Of a stretch of DNA of 64,000 bases, positions 1 to 12,300 are shown in pieces. Where the stretch lies: assembly GCA_950097015.1 (NCBI GenBank), contig CATNEN010000038.1:30410501-30474500 (forward strand). Reading direction: 5' to 3'. The position numbers and the translations under genes are program-made. Position 1 is the first letter of the stretch; each line of letters opens with the position of its first letter. This DNA is from Macrostomum hystrix. Its lineage: Eukaryota; Platyhelminthes; Macrostomidae. A model generated the notes under the pieces. It saw only the letters and a program-made list of their open reading frames with translations. It made no database searches and was not told the DNA's origin.

Positions 1-357
1 AAAAATCCAGTTTTTCTTCATTTAAGTATTTCCAAAAATCATACACAATTCCATATACTCAGGATCATGTTGAATGCACACCAAAAAATAAATAGAGTAT
101 GAAGTATAATTTGCTTTTCAAGTATTACTTTGATAATGAAGCCGAATAACTTAAATATTAACAACTTTTTGAAATTGACAATGGCCCCTCATAAAACTTA
201 TATGAGGATGATTATATATTTTCTATGCATGCATCTGTTATATAGTATATTTATTAAATGTAGGACTTAAAAAATAAAAGTAAAAATAAAACATCCTGCA
301 CTTTCAGATCTTCTTGGCTATTTCAATTTGAAATTGCATTTTTGAAGCTTCTAGAGA
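1..357. other. AT-rich upstream region of NAP1-like gene
   Basis: No open frame or repeat is seen here. The stretch is AT-rich and leads directly into the first ATG of the NAP1-like gene at 358, so it probably holds promoter and 5' UTR sequence. No TATA box or other element can be assigned with confidence. Confidence 0.3.
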
Positions 358-3300
358 ATGTCAAGTCGCACTGATGAAAATTCCACTATGCAAGATGGGG
401 GTAAGTTGTTTTTAAGCAACAGATTCTTAATTTTTGAAAGTACTCGTAGCTATTGTATTTTGCTATCAAGTTGATACCTTTCTTTATATATTTAGGTGAG
501 AACATTGTTGATGCACTGCTAAATGACCCCAGTGTTCTAGCCCAGTACCAGAAGGAGCTGTCTATCGATACTAAACTACAAGCTATGGCCAACTATAAAG
601 GGTAAGTTAATCCACCTATTGAAGGAATAATGATATTATACAAATTATTGATAGTATTTTTTTGAGGTAATCCTTAACGAACTTAGTGTAAGTCTAGAGA
701 AAACAGTCCATCTTCACAAGGAATTTATATATTGATGGAGTTTAAAATAATTGCATTGATAATTTTCTTCATTTTGTATTCTCTCCTGTTAATATCTAGC
801 ATTAGCTGTTTAACTAGAGGAAAATTACAACAGGCTCAATTGAATTGACCTTTCTTTAACCTCCCACTACGTCCCCACTCTGATTTCATAATATTGACAG
901 CATAGCTATGTATGTATATATAAAAGTAGCGTTACAAGTTAAAATAGTTTAAATACAGGCCGCACTGTGTAACCTAGCGCTCTGTTAGCTCGCTTACAGA
1001 CGTTGCCACTGCGTAAGTCGTGTTTTTTGTAAACTGCTGACTTTTTTATTGATTTCCCTAGACTCAAAACTTAGCTTTGGTCGTTTTATTCCCCATTCGA
1101 AGCTTCAAGTTGGGAGTGACGTCGTGCCAAGAATGACTCATGGGAATTGATCGAGTGTGCGCAAAAGTTAAATTTTTTTGCAACCCTAGCTGTTCCGCTT
1201 CGTGAAGACCACCTGGAGTAGCTTAGATATTTTCCGCCGTTTCATTCTTTCTCTCTCTCTCTCTCTGTTACTCTGGTTTCGAGTAACAGCTGAACGAAAC
1301 GACCATGTCCCGAGAAAAGAAACGATTCGGTTAGCCTTCTGAGTCTATTTTGAGCACAGATCGTCTGTTCAACTGTGCTGTGTTTATAAGTTGGGAACGA
1401 TTGAGAATTGGTGTTTCGGCTGAGGAGTGAGGTTTGAAATTCATGTGTATATATACGAGCCTTACTTTCTTGTAAAATTTTCCCCACGTAGTAATTCGCG
1501 TTGTTAAAAAACGACAAACTCGTAGCTTTATAGAATAGTTCTTTTTGAGTAGATTAAAGTGACATGTCTGATATCGAAACTACCGTTGAAGATAAGAGGC
1601 TAGATGCTTTTGGCAAGTATCAGAGGTGAGATTTTTTTAGCTGATTAGTTTATTCGTTTAACAGTGCCCCACAACTTTAATATCATTAAGTCCAAAGGCT
1701 TGCTTAAGCTATTTCTCTTTTGTTTAGGTTCCAAAATTTGTAAAGAGGAGAAATCTCCAAATCCCAAAACTTCAGGATTCCAAATCCCAAAACTTCAGGA
1801 TTCCTAATCCCAAAACTTCAGGATTCCTAATCCCAAAACTTCAGGATTCCAAATCCCAAAACTTCAGGATTCCAAATCCCAAAACTTCAGGATTCCAAAT
1901 CCCAAAACTTAAGGATTCCAAATCCCAAAACTTCAGGATTCCAAATCCCAAAACTTCAGGATTCCTAATCCCAAAACTTCAGGATTCCTTATCCCAAAAC
2001 TTCAGGATTCCTAATCCCAAAACTCCAAATTCTAAAACTAAATTCTCTAACTCTAGGATTCCAAAGCTTGAAATCCAAAACCGGAAATTATGAAACACCA
2101 AATCCTTAAAACTCCCAGATTCGAATTCTCAAAAAACCTTCCAAATTTTAGATCTCAGAACTCCAGAATTTCAGAACTATTAATTCCAAAACTCCTGTAT
2201 TCCTAATAATCAAAATCTTAAAACTCTTGGACTCCAGAACCCAGAGATCCTTTATCCTGTGTTTATAAATCTTTAGTATTTATAAATACAACGTTTCTTT
2301 TTATCCCATTATCCTGTGTCTTAGGATACTTTATAGTCCGGAGCGGCTCTATCTGAGTTAGGGCACGATTTGATTAAGTACACGCAGAGCTGACAACTAG
2401 GACTTTATATCTACTTTGTTCGCCCTTGTCCAGTACCTAAGCATCTCTGAATGGGATTTCTGCTGTCTTGGAGTTGCTCAGCAGACATAGCTGGGCATGA
2501 GTCCAATTTCTCACCCCATAGCTCACCGGAGTTAGGGGGGTAGAGGGAAGAAGGGATTTAGGATTTTAAGGGGAGCAGCGGAGAGAAGCGGATGATGAAC
2601 GACAGTCTGGCTCGATGAGGGAACACAGATAGAGAGAGAGATTAGAGAAAAGACGACGATGATGCTGCGACTGAATGAAAGAAGATTTTAGTCATCTGAG
2701 AATTCCGGATTCTGCTTTCAGATTTGTCATCACTTCAAAGGAATTCTGTGATTTTAACCCACAACCCTGGCTTATTTCTATAATATATGTGTGTGCACGA
2801 TTGCAAATCCCTATCTTTGTGTATGGCATCATTTTGCTTTATGATTGATTTTTTATTTATAATTTTCTTTCTCTACTCGGCGCCTATCTACCGGATACCT
2901 CTGTCTCTCAGTGAAAGTCTTCTTGCCCTGTACGCTGGTTCTCCTACCACTTATTTCCCTGATTTATTATCTTCTCGTCTTGTCTTTTTTCATTAATTTT
3001 CGCTTATTCGGCAGTTTCTCATTCTTATTTTGGCTGTTTCTCATTCATATTAAGGCAGTTTTTCAATAATATATCGGCAGTTTCCCATTCATATTTCGGC
3101 AGTTTCTCATTCATATTTCGGCAGTTTCTCATTCATATTTAGATTGTTTCTCATTCATATTTCGGCAGTTTCTCATTCATATTTCGGCAGTTTCTCATTC
3201 ATATTTCGGCAGTTTCGCATTCATATTTAGATTGTTTCTCATTCATATTTCGGCAGCTTCTCATTCATTTTTCGGCAGTTTCTCATTCATATTTCGGCAG

Positions 3301-6300
3301 TTTCTCATTCATATTTAGATTGCTTCTCATTCATATTTCGGCAGCTTCTCATTCATTTTTCGGCAGCTTCTCATTCATATTTCGGCAGTTTCTCATTCAT
3401 ATTTCGGCAGTTTCTCATTCATATTTCGGCAGTTTCTCATTCATATTTCGGCAGTTTCTCATTCATATTTCGGCAGTTTCTCATTCATATTTAGATTGTT
3501 TCTCATTCATATTTCGGCAGTTTCTCATTCATATTTAGATTGCTTCTCATTCATATTTCGGCAGCTTCTCATTCATTTTTCGGCAGTTTCTCATTCATAT
3601 TTCGGCAGCTTCTCATTCATTTTTCGGCAGTTTCTCATTCATATTTCGGCAGTTTCGCATTCATATTTAGATTGTTTCTCATTCATATTTCGACAGTTTC
3701 TCATTCATATTTCGGCAGCTTCTCATTCATTTTTCGGCAGTTTCTCATTCATATTTAGATTGCTTCTCATTCATATTTCGGCAGTTTCTCATTCATATTT
3801 AGATTGTTTCTTATTCATTTTTCGGCAGTTTCTCATTCATATTTAGATTGTTTCTCATTCATATTTCGGCAGTTTCTCATTCATTTTTCGGCAGTTTCTC
3901 ATTAATATTTCGGCAGTTTCTCATTCATATTTAGATTGTTTCTCATTCATATTTCGGCTGTTTCTCATTTGTATTTAGATTGTTTCTCATTCATATTTCG
4001 GCAGTTTCTCATTCATATTTAGATTGTTTCTCATTCATATTTCGGCAGTTTCTCATTCATATTTCGGCAGTTTCTCATTCATATTTCGGCAGTTTCTCAT
4101 TCATATTTAGATTGTTTCTCATTCATATTTCGGCAGCTTCTTATTCATATTTCGGCAGTTTCGCATTCATATTTAGATTGTTTCTCATTCATATTTCGGC
4201 AGTTTCTCATTCATATTTAGATTGTTTCTCATTCATATTTCGGCAGTTTCTCATTCATATTTCGGCAGTTTCTCATTCATATTTAGATTGTTTCTCATTC
4301 ATATTTCGGCAGCTTCTTATTCATATTTCGGCAGTTTCGCATTAAATGTCGGCAGTTTCTATTTCATATTTTGGCAGTTTCTCATTCATATTTTGGCAGT
4401 TTATGTTTCATATTTTGGCCGTTTCTATTTCATATTTTGGCAGTTTCTATTTCATATTTTGGCAGTTTCTATTTCATATTTTGGCAGTTTCTATTTCATA
4501 TTTCGGTAGTTTCTATTTCATATTTCGGCAGTTTCTTATTCAGATTTCGGCTGTTTCTCATTTGTATTTCGGCTGTTTCTCATTTGTATTTCGACTGTTT
4601 CTCATTCATATTTTGGCAGTTTCTCATTCATATTTCGGCAGTTTCTCATTCATATTTTGGCAGTTTCTTATTTGTATTTCGGCTGTTTCTCTTTATATTT
4701 CGGCTCTTTCTCGTTTATATTTTTGCTGTTTCTCCTTTTTTCGTCAGTTTCTCTTTCATCTTTCAGTTGCTTTTATAGTGAGTCGGTTGTTTCTACTCCA
4801 ATAGTTCTAAATTAATTTTCCCTGCCAGACTGCCGGAGCCCGTGAAGCGCCGGGTTCGCGCACTGAAGAAGCTGCAGTTCCAATCTCTGGGCATCGAGTC
4901 TGAGTTCTATCGCGAGCTGCACGAATTGGAGATTCGCTACGCTGAGAGGTTCTCAGAGAAGCTGAGCAGGCGCCAGCAGATTGTGACTGGCGCCACGGAG
5001 CCAACTGATGAAGAGGCCAATTGGCCTGAGACCACAGAGTCCGAGGTTGAGCTGGCCAACCAGCTTAGAGAAAAGGTGCGGCAGTGCGGCTTGCCAAGTA
5101 ACTCCAAGCTAGTTCTCGGGTTTCTATTCTAGAACTAGAGCTACAGATCCAGGATTTAAACAATAGATTCCATATATTTAAACTAAAAATCTCATAATAC
5201 AGATCCCAGCATGTGAAATATAGATGCCAGATAACTCAACTATTATTTCCAGAAAAAATAGATAAAAAATATGAATTTTGTATCCCAATAAGCAGGATCC
5301 TTAAATCTTTACTTTATCAATAATGACAAAAACAAGAACTATGGATCCCTAAACTATAAATATAGATGCTAAACTATAAATATAGATCCTAAACTCGAAC
5401 TATAGGTCCTTTCAACTATAATAGAACTATAGATCCCTAAACTTGAACTATAGATCCCTAAACTTGAACTATAGATCCCTAAACTAGAACTATAGATCCT
5501 AAACTAGAACTATAGATCCCTCAAACTATAACTACAGATCCCTAAACTAGAACTACAGATCCCTAAAACTAGAACTATAGATCCCTAAACTCGAACCATC
5601 GATCCTTCAAACTAGAAATTTATATCCCCACATGGGAACTATAGATCCCATCCGCCAACTCTGACCCCAGACCGCCCTGACCAACGGCGCGAATATTTCT
5701 GGCGATGTGCCTCAGTCTGGTGAGCAGCAGCCAGTGGGTCCCGGCGTGCCCGGCTTCTGGCTGACCGCCCTAAAGAATGTCGACCTACTCAGCCAGATGA
5801 TTCGCGAACAAGATGAGCCAGTCTTGCGCCACCTCAGCGACATCCGCGTCGTGACATTCAGCGGCGAGCAGAGCGGCTTCGTGCTGGAATTTCATTTCAC
5901 GCCTAATGAGTACTTCTCAAACAGTGTGCTCACTAAGCACTATTACCTGAGAATGGACCCGGATCCCGAGCATCCCTGGGACTACGAGGGCCCGGAGATT
6001 GTGCGCTGCAGCGGCAGCGAAATCCTTTGGAAGGCTGGCAAGAATGTCACAGTGAAGGTGGTGCGCAAAGTGCAGAAGCATCGGGGCAGCGGACAGAAGC
6101 GAACCGTCACCAAGACTGTCGAAGCGGATTCGTTTTTCAACTTTTTCAATCCGCCAACTCAGGGTGAGGCTGGTATTTTGTGTTTTTTGTAGACAAGAGA
6201 AGCTCTGGGGATTGAATCTAAATGAAATTTTCCGTGGTAATATTGCACTCACAGTTCACTGACTCCTGAGCTCACCTTGCGCGCCGATACCGAAACTTTC

Positions 6301-9300
6301 TCATCGTCAGGCAGTGCACACTCTTACATTTCCTTGGAGTTTTTTTTATTTTAAGACCCAAATAAATGTGGCCTCTGCCGATCTGAGTTCAGGGAACAGA
6401 GAGCGAGAGGCAAACTCGTTGCCCAGTACCCACCGGAGTTAGAATTTCGGGGTCATTAAATTGAAATGCACTTTACTGCTGGGTTAAAAAATTCGCTAAC
6501 TGTGCTAGATTTCATTAATATAACATATGGCAAAAGCGAAAATCTATATTGTTACATATGCCTATACTACTACTTAGGAGTAGCGTATCAGTAGTATATG
6601 TAGTATATACTTTTTTAAACGTTTATCTAAAAGGCTAATCATTTTTTTATTTTCAGAAATCGACGAATTGGGCTCTGATGTAAGTGAATGTTTTTAGTTA
6701 TTTTGCTAAGATTCTGTAGGTTTTTAAAATCCAATTTAATCAAACTCAATATATCACTTTCTTCTTCGCAATCGGTTGATTGATAGAACTCGGAGGTGAG
6801 TTATCGTCGAAGCACTAGGCCTAGGCCTTAGTTATTTGTTTAAGCTACTGGCTGTAGGATAAAAAGTTTCTGCGGTGCCATATTTGCATAGGCTGATATT
6901 TAATCAAGTAGATTAACTGGTGATTGATATAATGCCTGGATTCGGCCGTTGGTGGAGTGAAATGTTGACTCTTTTATGGCATTTTATTTCTACAGTTTAT
7001 ATTTTTAATTTAATCGGTGATTAACGTTTAAATTATTTGCGTCCTAAACTATTTTTTAGAAGTCAATACGATGTGTGAATAAAAACGTGTGACAAGAGAG
7101 TGGGTGGAAAGAGTTGTGAAAGTGGGAGAGGGTGAAGGTGGGTGGGGGAGGGTGAGAGTGGTTGGTGGAGGGTTGGAGTGAGTGGGAGAGGGTGAGAGTA
7201 AGTGACAGAGGGTGAGTGGGAGAGGGTGAGGGTGAAGTGGGAGAGGGTGAGTGGGAGAGGATGAGGGTGAGAGTGAGTGGGTGAGGGTGAGAGTGAGTGG
7301 GTGAGGGTGAGAGTGAGTGGGAGAGGGTGCGAGTGAGTAGGAGAGGGTGAGAGTAGGAGTTTTAGTTAGTGGCAGTGAGATCTATGTGTTGGGGTGAGAG
7401 TAAGAGAAAAATGTTGCGAGTGACAAGAGGGGGTGAGAACTAAAGGAAGAAATTGAGAGGGTGAGATAGACTTGGAGGACGCACGAGAGTCAGATTGTGA
7501 GCACGATAAGAAGTGTAAGTAAAGCAGAGCAGGTTTCTAATTTCCTTACATTTATGGGCTAGATACTATTAAATGAGATATCTAATAAAATTTTCACACT
7601 CATACAATTTTGCACCGGACCCGCCGTTGATCACCTGTAGCTGAAATTGCAGTTTGGTGTTTCTTCCGGCTTTAGCTGAAAGACCTGGCCTACAGGGCTT
7701 ATTAGTTGTAATTAGTCAAGCGAGCAGCATTAACTAACTCGCTGATGAAAACTGTTGAACACATTAGCAACCCATCCAGCTATCATCGACCCAAGAAGAC
7801 AGCCAAAAAGATGCGAAGCCCCTGCAGCTATTTAGTCATTTCTCTCATCTCAATGGGGAGGGGCGTTCTGTGTCATTCCGTGGAGCATAATTTGATTTGT
7901 CGAGTCTATTATCCGGTTCTCAAGTCTTCCTTAGTTTTAGTCTCGGAAATATTCAGCTGGTGTCCAGTTTCTCCTGAATAAAATCTAATAAAAAATAGCT
8001 GGCGCCAGCGAGTCTGTGCTTTCGCTCCATTTAATTAAATAAGGCAAGGCATTTTCAAGGTTTGTGAGTGTGTGTTTTTTAGCTGTCAGAATATATACTG
8101 GTAATACGAGTACATAATCCAATCATTAATTACTAGTTCGTTGGTATTTTTCTGGCTGTCCACTGCTACAGCAACGAATAAGGGTAGCATCGAATTTTTT
8201 AACGAGAGTACGTGAGTTCCAAATTCAGACTTAGGTAAAAGATTTGCATCCGATAGAACAATACACCTAATTCCATAGTGCTTCAGTTCACCTAGCTATA
8301 AAATATGAAGGATTATGGGGTTCGCTTTGATTGCTTTATTACTATGAATCTATATTTATTATCAATCAGTTGAATGGCGGTACAAGTGTAGAATACAGAA
8401 TAACATAATTATCATCAAAGGCACTGCCTGATTGTGTAGGTAGGCACTCCACTTACGCCACTCTTGGTTTAGTGCCTCCTCATCATCATCTATGGAATCG
8501 AATTCTCTTCTTCTCCTGCTCATTCGTTTCTGCTCTTATCCGCTGTTTTTTTCCCTTTCTCGGAAAGTAAGGCAACGGGTAGACTCAAGAAGTAGGAATT
8601 CAATCATCTTACTGATTTAGTATTCTCTCGTCTTCTTACTGTCTAAATGAGATGAGTTGCTTGGTGTTTGTATCACCGCCTTTCTTGTTGCTGATTTTTG
8701 TATATACTCGTGTTTGCTAGTTTTTTAATGATTGTACTTTTATAATAAAAACTTGTAAGTCTTATAAGAACTACAAGTTTGGGAATAAACTAATTTTTAG
8801 CGCGCTGATTAAATTATGCTAGTTTGTACATTAAGTAATTGGTAGAAAAACTTTAGCAAAGTTGGACAGTTTTGTCCCACAGTGAAAGAACTTAATGGAC
8901 TTGCATTTTAGACTAGGGTTTTTTACGTATATTATTATTTGGGGCACGCAAGGTTATGTAAACCTATAGCAACACACTTGGTTATGTAAAACACTTCAGG
9001 TCCAAATGATGCAGTGTAGCCAAATTACATTGTCACAATTGCAAATCCCTTCAGGACGGTGAAATTGAAGCCCTGCTGCAGTCGGATTTTGAAATCGGTC
9101 ACTTCCTGCGTGAACGCGTTGTACCTCGAGCTGTTCTGTACTTCACTGGCGAAGGACTCGAAGATGATGACGTGAGTGTTTATATTTTTATTTCCTCCAT
9201 TTGAGTTGAACCAAATCTTTCATTTTTTTTGTTAATAATCAGATTGAAAAAAAACAGATTAAGGATTAAACTAATACTGCTTCCTACTGTTTAATATAAT

Positions 9301-12300
9301 AGTTTACTGAAAATCTAAATCCTAATCTGATAATGCTGTAGCTAAATGCAGACATTTTTGTGCAAGCAAAAATGCAAATTCCTACACTGAAAACACACTC
9401 GAAGGAATAAAAAACGCTTTGAAAATGCTGACCGATCTACCAACCCTGCCCGATTAGTAACGTCTGACTGACTTTTATCAGCCCATCTCACACTTTTACA
9501 CTCAAATCTGCAGTGCCTGTTCTCCATAATCCTAGGGATATTTTTTCTTGCTTTATAAGCCATCAGGACTGCCCCTCCCATTTTTAGCATGGTTCATTTT
9601 CTAATGCTTCTCTGTTCGCTGTCGCGTCGGTTACCTCGTTTCCCTCCGTTCCAGCCGTCACTTACTCTCACTTGCCCTCCCGAGATCCCTTATCCGGCTT
9701 AGCCAGTCCTCACCGCTCCCCTCCAATCTGCAAGCACCCGTCCTCTCCGTTGCTTTCGCTAATTCTGTTTCTCGAACCACCTCACGACCCCAAGCCAGGC
9801 TTAATACTCTCGCACACTGCCTGCAGTTTCGCTTTTTTCTCTATCTACTCACTATTTCTGACTGACCGACTGACTCTCGGCTTGTGAGGCTTTTTATATG
9901 AAAGTAATTTTCAAGACGTCGACTTCCTGCTTAATCATCATTATCAAATAGCCGGTGATAAATGACCTAGATCAACAGCCAAGTTTCTTCTGTAGATATG
10001 CAACTGTCTTGTCGGCATCGGTTCTATCTACTTCAAGGTTTATTATCGTATACTGCTGCATCCGGTCTACTGCTGCACTTCTTGGCTCATGTCAGCCATG
10101 TCTCAACCCTTGCATCTGATTGTCCCGTGCACAAAACCGAGCTTCGGCTGGGCGCCATATTCGGTCCCGGCATTGAAGAATTGCGAAAAAGAAACGCGCT
10201 TCACTTCGCCTTGGCCAGCATGCGTAAGCGTCACTCGGCTGACAATGCGTCAATTTTCTGTCGCTCTGATCTGCAACCGATTGCCACCATGCTAGCTGAA
10301 GGCGAAGACAGCTTCCAGGCCAGCCAGGCTGTCTGTCGCATGCTGGAAAGCGGCGCCCTGGCCTTAATAGGGCCGCATCATTCCTGCGCAACCAGCGAGT
10401 ACTTCGCTTCCATAGCAACGGCGACGCAGACGCCGCAGTTAGATCTTCGACCGATGATATCCGCACTGGAGCCATCATCGTCCACGAGCTTTGTGCTTCA
10501 TTTGTATCCGTCGCTTGACCATATCAGTCTCAGTGTTATATCGGCTATCGACTATTTCAAATGGCAAGATGTTTTAATTGTGTACGAAAATGATGAGAGC
10601 CTGTTCAGATTAGAGAGCATCTTGCGCAATCGGCACGAAACCAGAGCGCTTTACTTTCGCATCAAACGCTACATTGCCAGTCAGGTCTATAATCTACTGT
10701 CGGATATCGACTCATCTGGTTGGTGTACAATCGTTGTCGACTTAAGTCTAGATGCAACTGCTCATTTTCTTCGCGCCGCTACTAATCGCGGCCTAATGAA
10801 TCGCCGCTATCACTACATATTGGCTAACCTGGACGCGTTGACTCTTAACCTAGAAGACTATAGGCATAATCATGTCAACTTGACAGCCTTTCGTTTAGTA
10901 CCTGGTAACTGGACGCACTACAACTCCGTGTTGGCAGAAATGCACGACTGGAGCGCAAAGCAGCGGTTAGGCAATCTTAATAGCGATTTATTAACACCGG
11001 ATGGACACTTGACGCTTGGCGCAGCTCTTACATACGATGCTGTGCAGGTACTAGCCAGCGCTCTGGCTAGCCTCAGTCTTAGTCGGCACATCAAGCCGCC
11101 GCGCGGTCCAAGCTGCGATGCGATTCTGTCATCCAATGGCTCTGTCAGCGAGTCTAGTAGAGCATTGAGTTCGCCGTTTGGTGGCAGCCTGATGAACTAC
11201 TTGCACTCTGTAGATCTAAAGAATGGTCTCACTGGTAGATTAAGATTCAACGGTAAAAGGATCAGACAGTCTGTTAGCTTAGACCTCTACCATCTAAAGG
11301 TCAGTGGTCCGACACATTTTGCTAACTGGAATCCCAGGCGCGGATTGCACGTGTTCAGTGATCCGTACGATTTAGCGGTTGTGTATCCACTTAAGAATAA
11401 AGTTCTGAAAGTGGTAGCACTTGCTGCTCAACCTTTTATCTGGGTCAAGCGCGAGTATCATAATCGCTACTTGGAAAACAGCAAAATTAAATCGGATGTA
11501 GAATTTCAGCGGCAACACTTAGAAGGCTTTTGCATCGACATGATGGAATTGATTGCCAATCGTACAGGAATGGACTGGGAAATCTATCGCTCACCTAATG
11601 ACACTTATGGCACTTGTGTGGAGGTGCCCTGCGACGTAAATAAGCTTCAGCAGCAATTAGCAGACTCGAGCAATCAGGTTTTAGCGTCGACAATCGCAGA
11701 GGATAGAAAATGCCCTTGCGAATGGAACGGCATGGTTCGAGAACTAATCGATGGCAGAGCAGACATCGCCCTAGGCTCCTTTACCATCACTTACGAACGC
11801 GAGAAGGCTATCGACTTCACAAAGCCTTTTATGAACCTAGGCATTAGCATCTTATTTAAGAAGCCGAAAGGTGAGAAGCCCGGCCTATTTAGTTTTCTCA
11901 ATCCCTTAGCTGTTGAGATTTGGCTGTACGTCGTGGCGGCTTATCTCCTAGTAACGCTAATGATTTATGCCTTAGCGCGATTCTCGCCATACGAATGGGT
12001 CTCGCCGCATCCCTGCGACGAAGACATTGGCTACTTAGTGAACAGCTTCTCACTGTCGAATTCCTTCTGGTTCACAGTTGGCACACTAATGCAGCAAGGC
12101 TCTAATATTAATCCGCGAGCTGTTAGCACTAGAATAGTAGCCGGTATCTGGTGGTTCTTCACACTGATTATTATCAGTTCTTACACGGCTAATTTGGCAG
12201 CCTTTCTCACGGTTGAGCGCATGGTCTCTCCAATAGAGAGTGCCGATGATTTGTCGAAGCAGACGGCCATAGACTATGGTGTGCTAGCCGGAGGATCGAC

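Noticed and set aside
3320-4804. Several overlapping Phe/Ser/His-rich open frames
   Set aside because: All are readings of the 22-bp minisatellite in a NAP1 intron.
7745-7981. 78-codon frame in NAP1 intron
   Set aside because: No domain, AT-rich intron, no splice context of a separate gene.
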